This document shows positions 7,170 to 10,515 of a stretch of 10,515 nucleotides of DNA, in pieces. The notes beneath the pieces were generated by a model, which was not told the DNA's origin, searched no databases, and worked only from the letters and a program-made list of their open reading frames with translations. Every line of letters starts with the position of its first letter. Positions within the stretch are counted from its first letter, which is position 1. A program made the translations under genes and the position numbers. Source of the stretch: Paracoccaceae bacterium (GTDB taxonomy: Bacteria; Pseudomonadota; Alphaproteobacteria; Rhodobacterales; Rhodobacteraceae); contig SKUV01000114.1 in the NCBI GenBank assembly GCA_007129775.1, positions 1 to 10,515 of the forward strand. Direction: 5' to 3'.

Positions 7170-7239
7170 CGGGCCATCGCCTTGCGAGGGCCGGCTGCGA
7201 CGAGCTCAAGGCGGCCCTGTGCCCGGCGGCGCGTCCTGC

Positions 7240-7551
7240 TCAGGCCCCGAGCAGGCGCATCACTGTCAGGCTGAACGGATCGGGGCGCAGCAGCGCGAGC
7301 GCGACGTCGGGCAGCGCGCTTTCGGACGCAAGCACCGCGACCTGCGCGCCATAGGCCGCCACGCCGACCTGTGCCATGATCAGCCCCTTGAGCACGATCA
7401 GCCAGACCGGCAACACCGCCACGAGCCGCAGAAAGGTCAGGCTCAGCGAGCGGGCATAGCTGCGGTCTTCGGCGGCCTTCTGGCGCCGGTGCTCCGCCTC
7501 GATCCGCCGAAGCCGGGTGTGAAAGTCGAGAGGTTTGTCCACATCACTCAT
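7240..7551 (-). CDS. Small predicted membrane protein of unknown function
   Basis: This 103-residue protein is not recognised. The first 35 residues are charged and likely helical (RLRRIEAEHRRQKAAEDR, 13-30). They are followed by a hydrophobic stretch at 36-75 (with LRLVAVLPVWLIVLKGLIMA at 41-60), which could form one long or two short transmembrane helices, and a moderately hydrophobic C terminus. Codon use matches the neighbours: GC-rich third positions and a coherent protein pattern, unlike the competing frames. It reads toward the DUF2062 gene (70-base convergent gap) and lies 172 bases after prmA on the same strand. A weak GGAG lies about ten bases before the ATG. It could be a distal member of the msrA-prmA group or an independent gene. 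Confidence 0.75.
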   Translation of the reverse strand: MSDVDKPLDFHTRLRRIEAEHRRQKAAEDRSYARSLSLTFLRLVAVLPVWLIVLKGLIMAQVGVAAYGAQVAVLASESALPDVALALLRPDPFSLTVMRLLGA

Positions 7552-7582
7552 CGCGCCGGTCGCTCCGCTCTGCCGCCGACCG

Positions 7583-7595
7583 CCGCGAATCGCGG
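7583..7595. repeat. Perfect short palindrome upstream of the small membrane-protein gene
   Basis: CCGCGA-A-TCGCGG forms a six-base inverted repeat around one central base, 32 bases upstream of the ATG at 7551. It could be an operator-like site or an mRNA leader hairpin; the 172-base gap (7552-7723) shows no other clear signal. GC-rich sequence makes such palindromes fairly common. Confidence 0.4.
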
Positions 7596-7723
7596 GGCCG
7601 AGAATCCCGCGCGACGGGCTACAGCAGGAATCGGGCGATTTTCCGGCAGCCCTGCGGGGCGGCAGCCGCAGACGAGTGGGGCGGCCTGGCGGACGGTGCG
7701 GCGCGCGCCCCGTCGGAGTGCGT

Positions 7724-8599
7724 TCAGGCAGGCGGGCGGTGCAAGGTCAGCGTCGCCCATTCGCCGATATCCTCGCGCGCCTCCAGCGCCAGCCCCTCGG
7801 CGGTATAGGCGGCCAGCACCGCCTCGGCCTGCCCCACAAGCAGCCCCGACAGGATCGCATGCCCGCCAGGGGCCAGTTGCGCCGCCACGTCGGGCGCGAG
7901 CGTGATCAGCGGGCCCTTCAGGATATTGGCGAAGATCAGATCGAAGGGAGCTGCCGCATCGAGCTCCGGATGGGCGAAACCCGCAGCCTCCAGACAGATC
8001 ACCCGCTCGCCCAGATCGTTCGCGCGGGCATTGGCCTGTGCCACCTCCACCGCCACCGCGTCGATGTCGCTGGCCCAGACCGGCCCGGGCCAGACCCGCG
8101 CCGCCGCCATCGCCAGCACCGCGGTGCCACAGCCGATATCGGCCACGCGCCGTTTTTCGGCGCCGAGGCTCACCAACCGGTCGAGCGCGCGCAAACAGCC
8201 CTGCGTCGTGCCGTGGTGGCCGGTGCCAAAAGCCATCGCCGCCTCGATCAACAGGGCGATCCGGCCGGTCGGCACCCGATGGGCATCATGGCTGCCGTAG
8301 ACGAAGAAGCGCCCCGCCTCCACCGGAACAAGCTCGCGCCGGACCTTCGCGACCCAGTCGATTTCGGGCAATTCCGACACGGCGAAGGGCTGCGCCCCAT
8401 GGGCCGCGGCCAAAAGCGCGAGGGCGGTTTCGTCGGGCGGGGCCTCGAAATAGGCGCCGATTTCCCACAGGCCGGAGCCGTCCTCGATCTCGAATGTGCC
8501 CACGCCGGTGGGCGCGGGATGAAGCGCCTCCAGCGCCTCGGCCAGAGCGCCGGCCGGCACCTCTCCGGGCAGGGTGGTCAGGGCGGTAAAGGTGGGCAT
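7724..8599 (-). CDS. prmA: Ribosomal protein L11 methyltransferase
   Basis: PrmA trimethylates several amino groups of ribosomal protein L11 using S-adenosylmethionine. The 291-residue protein has an N-terminal substrate-recognition region (about 1-100), then the Rossmann methyltransferase domain. Hallmarks are AMAFGTGHHGTT (121-132), motif I DIGCGTAVLAMAA (154-166), the acidic loop SDIDAVAVE (177-185) and NILKGPL (225-231), the family's N-[IL]-x-x-x-P-L motif. The length is normal. The start at 8599 has GGAG about ten bases upstream and a good promoter match 27-55 bases upstream. It follows msrA by 80 bases on the same strand and may also receive readthrough from it. Confidence 0.95.
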   Translation of the reverse strand: MPTFTALTTLPGEVPAGALAEALEALHPAPTGVGTFEIEDGSGLWEIGAYFEAPPDETALALLAAAHGAQPFAVSELPEIDWVAKVRRELVPVEAGRFFVYGSHDAHRVPTGRIALLIEAAMAFGTGHHGTTQGCLRALDRLVSLGAEKRRVADIGCGTAVLAMAAARVWPGPVWASDIDAVAVEVAQANARANDLGERVICLEAAGFAHPELDAAAPFDLIFANILKGPLITLAPDVAAQLAPGGHAILSGLLVGQAEAVLAAYTAEGLALEAREDIGEWATLTLHRPPA

Positions 8600-8625
8600 G
8601 GGTGCGCTCCGCTGGCTGTGCCGCG

Positions 8626-8654
8626 GCGATACGCGCAGGCAAGGCGCGGGTCAA
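8626..8654 (-). promoter_or_regulatory. Candidate sigma-70 promoter for prmA
   Basis: On the minus strand TTGACC (8654-8649, -35) and TATCGC (8631-8626, -10) are separated by 17 bases. This predicts a transcript start near 8619, about 20 bases before the prmA ATG. The -35 matches five of six consensus bases and the -10 matches three of six; spacing is ideal. Confidence 0.5.
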
Positions 8655-8678
8655 GCAGCGCCCGCAGCCCGGCGTCGG

Positions 8679-8692
8679 ATCAAGTGCCGCGG
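8679..8692. repeat. 14-base direct repeat, copy at the msrA 3' end
   Basis: ATCAAGTGCCGCGG here covers the msrA stop codon and is repeated exactly at 9436-9449, upstream of the msrA start. On the minus strand the similarity extends to 19 of 22 bases. It may be chance or the mark of an old duplication or insertion around msrA. Confidence 0.5.
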
Positions 8693-9366
8693 GCTTGGGC
8701 AGAGCTGTTTTCTGCCCCGATGCCGGTGCCCATCGGGCATGTCACCCCGGTGCCTCCGATCCCGCAATAGCCGCCCGGGTTCCGGGAAAGGTATTGCTGG
8801 TGGTAATCCTCGGCGAAAAAGAACTCTGGCGCGTCGCAGATTTCGGTGGTGATCGCGCCATAGCCCGCGTCGCGCAGCCGGAGGGCATAGGCATCGCGGC
8901 TGGCCTCGGCGGCGGCGCGCTGGGCGGGGGTGGTGGTATAGATGCCGGAGCGATACTGCGTGCCGATATCGTTGCCCTGCCGCATGCCCTGGGTTGGGTC
9001 GTGCCCTTCCCAGAAGACCCGCAGCAGAGTTTCGTAATCGACCTTCGCCGGGTCGTAGATCACGCGCACCGCTTCGTTGTGCCCGGTCCGCCCGCTGCAG
9101 ACCTCCTCGTAGGTCGGGTTGGGGGTGTGGCCCGCGGCATAGCCCGCCATGGTCAGCCAGACCCCGGGCAGTTTCCAGAACATCCGCTCGACGCCCCAGA
9201 AACAGCCCATGCCAAAGATCGCCTCCTCCATCCCCTCGGGCACGGGCGCCCGAAGTGGCCGGTCGAAGACCACATGGCGTTCGGCGGTGGGGATCGGGTC
9301 GGGCCGGCCGGGCAGCGCGGCCTCGGGCGCGACCATCTGGGTCTTGGAGCTGAATAATCCGAACAT
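8680..9366 (-). CDS. msrA: Peptide-methionine (S)-S-oxide reductase MsrA
   Basis: MsrA repairs methionine-S-sulfoxide in proteins and as the free amino acid, with electrons from thioredoxin. The 228-residue protein has the active-site GCFWG at 54-58 (nucleophile Cys55) and the family stretches GYAAGHTPNPTYEEVCSG (75-92), GHNEAVRVIYDP (95-106) and DPTQGMRQGNDIGTQYRS (123-140). The C-terminal GGYCGIGG...TCP supplies the probable resolving cysteines Cys201 and Cys210. The N-terminal 45 residues are an extension also seen in longer MsrA proteins; no signal peptide is evident. The start at 9366 is supported by GGAGG five bases upstream; the frame stays open to an earlier ATG at 9465, but that part has no family similarity. 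It precedes prmA by 80 bases. Confidence 0.96.
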   Translation of the reverse strand: MFGLFSSKTQMVAPEAALPGRPDPIPTAERHVVFDRPLRAPVPEGMEEAIFGMGCFWGVERMFWKLPGVWLTMAGYAAGHTPNPTYEEVCSGRTGHNEAVRVIYDPAKVDYETLLRVFWEGHDPTQGMRQGNDIGTQYRSGIYTTTPAQRAAAEASRDAYALRLRDAGYGAITTEICDAPEFFFAEDYHQQYLSRNPGGYCGIGGTGVTCPMGTGIGAENSSAQARGT

Positions 9367-9435
9367 CGCGGCCTCCGGGTCTGGGGATTTCGGGCGCATG
9401 GGCCTTGGCTCAGAGATGATACCGGCCGGCCCCGA

Positions 9436-9449
9436 ATCAAGTGCCGCGG
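9436..9449. repeat. 14-base direct repeat, copy upstream of msrA
   Basis: Identical to 8679-8692, so the pair brackets the msrA gene with its leader. This copy starts 70 bases upstream of the msrA ATG and includes the -35-like TTGATT on the minus strand. Confidence 0.5.
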
Positions 9450-9611
9450 AGCGGTGAGCCGCCATGAAAGGGTGGGCGAAGGGCGAGCTGAGCAGCGCGA
9501 GGGCCGCAGATGGCCGCTCGCAACGCTTGGGATGTCAGCTTTATCACCGCCAAGTCCCAAAGACCTCGAAAGACGCACCCAGTTTCGCCAAAGCGGCTGG
9601 CCGTGGCTGTG

Positions 9612-9653
9612 GGGGGCCTGTGGCTCCGGTGGGGCCGCGCAAGCCCCCGAACG
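9612..9653 (+). repeat. Palindromic repeat, copy A
   Basis: This 42-base unit matches 9952-9993 at 35 of 42 positions (30 of 34 over 9620-9653). It folds into a long hairpin: outer stem 9612-9617 with 9643-9648 (GGGGGC/GCCCCC), a one-by-three-base internal loop, inner stem 9619-9627 with 9631-9639 (nine pairs including three T.G wobbles) and the loop GGT. A GAACG tail follows. Similarity to copy B ends sharply after the tail. In one frame the last 34 bases read VAPVGPRKPPN, as in copy B, but no surrounding gene is recognisable. Confidence 0.75.
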
Positions 9654-9841
9654 CATCCGCTGCCCGGGTGGCTCTCGCGGCGTTCACCGGCGGTCAGAAA
9701 AGGGGCGCGGCGCCAGAAATGAGAGTCTGCAGGGCGGAGGGATCGCAACGCAGTCAGGCAAAAAGCCCGGTCACTCAGAAAAACCATAATTTGTCCACTT
9801 AACCTTCTTTCCATGCTTTTTTCGGGAAGGGGGATCACCCC

Positions 9842-10515
9842 ATGGGACACTCTTCGACAGCGAAGAAGCGGCTGCCGCGAGATGCCGTGAGCAAGATAGC
9901 GGAGCAGCGACTGAGCGTGCTGGAACTGGCCAGGGAACTCGGCAACGGTGAGGCGGACCGTGGCCCCAGTGGGGCCGCGTAAGCCGCCGAACGAGGCCTG
10001 CCGTCAGCGAGGCATGGACCGGACGAGCTTCCATGAATGGAAGCGCCGGTTCCAGACGCATGGCTTCGACGGGCTGAAGGACCTGCCGCCGATCCACAAG
10101 TCGCACCCGCAAACGACACCTCCTGAGGTGGTGGTGAAAATCAAGGAGCTTGCGCTGGAGCACCCCTCCTTCGGCTGCAACCCGTTTGAGGCGATGCTGG
10201 CGCTGGAGGGCATCAGGGTGTCCTCGATCACGATCCAGAAGCTTCTTGACGACAGCGGCCTGGGCACGCGCTACGACCGCTGGTTGGCGTTGGAGGCGAA
10301 GCACGCCGAGAAGGCCATCGAACTGACCGGCGAGCAGGCCGCGTTCCTGGAGAAGCTGAACCCATGCTTTCGGGAAAGGCACGCGGAATCGGGCGCTCCC
10401 GGCGAGCTGCTGTCGGCCGATACCTTCTTCGTGGGCACGCTCAAGGGCGTGGGCAAGGTCTACCTGCACGCCGTGGTGGATACCTTCGGATCGTATGCCT
10501 TCGGCTTCCTGCACG
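9842..10515 (+). pseudogene. IS481-family transposase, interrupted in its N-terminal helix-turn-helix and cut by the window end
   Basis: Translation starts at ATG 9842 behind AGGGGG (about eight bases) and gives MGHSSTAKKRLPRDAV... to LARELGN, the start of the family's helix-turn-helix. The frame then meets TAA at 9980-9982. Normal sequence resumes at 9993 in the next frame with EACRQRGMDRTSF and continues open to the window end through IHKSHPQTTPPE, YDRWLALEAKHAE and LLSADTFFVGTLKG, whose Asp (codon 10419-10421) should be the first catalytic Asp of the DDE integrase core. Comparison with the family pattern (GN-V-x-EACRQ, from memory) implies a net gain of 40 to 46 bases, one more than a multiple of three. 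The extra DNA coincides with repeat copy B. The downstream catalytic residues are outside the window. Confidence 0.85.
9952..9993 (+). repeat. Palindromic repeat, copy B, inside the transposase gene
   Basis: Second copy of the 42-base unit at 9612-9653. Its outer stem is GGCGG/CCGCC (9952-9956 with 9984-9988) and its inner stem is 9959-9967 with 9971-9979, containing GGCCCC/GGGGCC, with loop AGT. Relative to copy A the third outer pair is swapped from G-C to C-G and two inner T.G pairs become C-G, so pairing is kept or improved. The unit accounts for the extra DNA that splits the transposase helix-turn-helix, and it contains the in-frame TAA (9980-9982) that ends the first part. AACG occurs at both edges (9944-9947 and 9990-9993), possibly a target duplication. 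Confidence 0.75.

Larger units (their letters stand above)
9367..9791. other. Gene-free region between msrA and the insertion sequence
   Basis: This stretch of about 425 bases contains the msrA upstream region and then sequence of unknown origin. A -10-like TATCAT on the minus strand (9421-9416) lies near msrA, but the nearest -35-like TTGATT (9440-9435) is only 13 bases away, so no good promoter is assigned. All frames over 9464-9802 give Arg/Gly/Pro-rich products with no recognisable domain and no clear ribosome-binding site. It holds the inverted repeat TTGGGA/TCCCAA (9527-9560), the palindromic repeat copy at 9612-9653, and a short GGC-AAAAA-GCC element near 9760. I see no gene here. Confidence 0.55.
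9792..10515 (+). mobile_element. IS481-family insertion sequence, 5' part (runs off the window)
   Basis: The region carries the beginning of an IS481-type transposase gene and continues past the window end. The left boundary is a guess: TGTCCACTTAA at 9792 begins with the TGT usual for IS481 termini, just upstream of the transposase leader. The right terminal repeat and the target duplication lie outside the window and cannot be checked. The element is probably inactive here because its transposase gene is broken. Confidence 0.7.

Noticed and set aside
7535..8770. Plus-strand open frame of about 411 codons across prmA
   Set aside because: Antisense shadow of prmA; Arg/Gly/Pro-rich product without family features.
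9771..10514. Minus-strand open frame opposite the transposase
   Set aside because: The plus strand encodes a recognisable IS481 transposase in two frames; the minus product has no family features.
1..10515. CRISPR array, tRNA or rRNA genes, defence or secondary-metabolite cluster
   Set aside because: No regularly spaced repeats, no cloverleaf or rRNA sequence recognised, and all clear genes are housekeeping or IS genes.

Overview
The window is GC-rich, densely coding DNA that reads as an alphaproteobacterial chromosome, most likely from the Rhodobacterales (Rhodobacteraceae/Paracoccaceae). The protein families, the rpoZ-Rsh-DUF2062 order and the NYN gene divergent from rpoZ all fit that group. 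This assignment is from recognition of families, not from a search.

Layout. At 109-2765 four minus-strand genes form a tight block read right to left: a YbjN-domain protein, proC, a CsaA-type tRNA-binding protein and a D-2-hydroxyacid dehydrogenase. The last three are joined by stop/start overlaps. A GC-rich gap (2766-3093) carries a perfect consensus DnaA box. A minus-strand NYN-domain protein (3094-3669) is divergent from a plus-strand operon of rpoZ (omega subunit), a bifunctional (p)ppGpp synthetase/hydrolase and a DUF2062 membrane protein. Convergent to that operon are a small membrane protein of unknown function, prmA and msrA, all on the minus strand. The right end (about 9792 onward) is the 5' part of an IS481-family insertion sequence whose transposase gene is broken and runs off the window.

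How the genes relate. The central operon couples an RNA polymerase subunit to the alarmone enzyme whose products act on RNA polymerase and ribosome synthesis. The flanking genes serve translation (CsaA-like, PrmA), proline synthesis (ProC) and methionine repair (MsrA). Apart from the right end this is ordinary core genome.

Most notable. First, a 42-bp palindromic repeat occurs twice (9612-9653 and 9952-9993). The copies differ at 7 positions; two of these form a compensatory G-C/C-G swap in the outer stem and two are T.G to C-G changes in the inner stem, so the hairpin itself appears conserved. The second copy sits where the transposase helix-turn-helix is interrupted and shifted in frame, and the extra length matches the repeat, so it looks like a small mobile palindromic element. 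Second, the (p)ppGpp enzyme has no in-frame ATG, GTG or TTG upstream of its conserved N terminus. A CTG at 4283, behind an AGGGG ribosome-binding site and overlapping the rpoZ stop as CTGA, is the best start.
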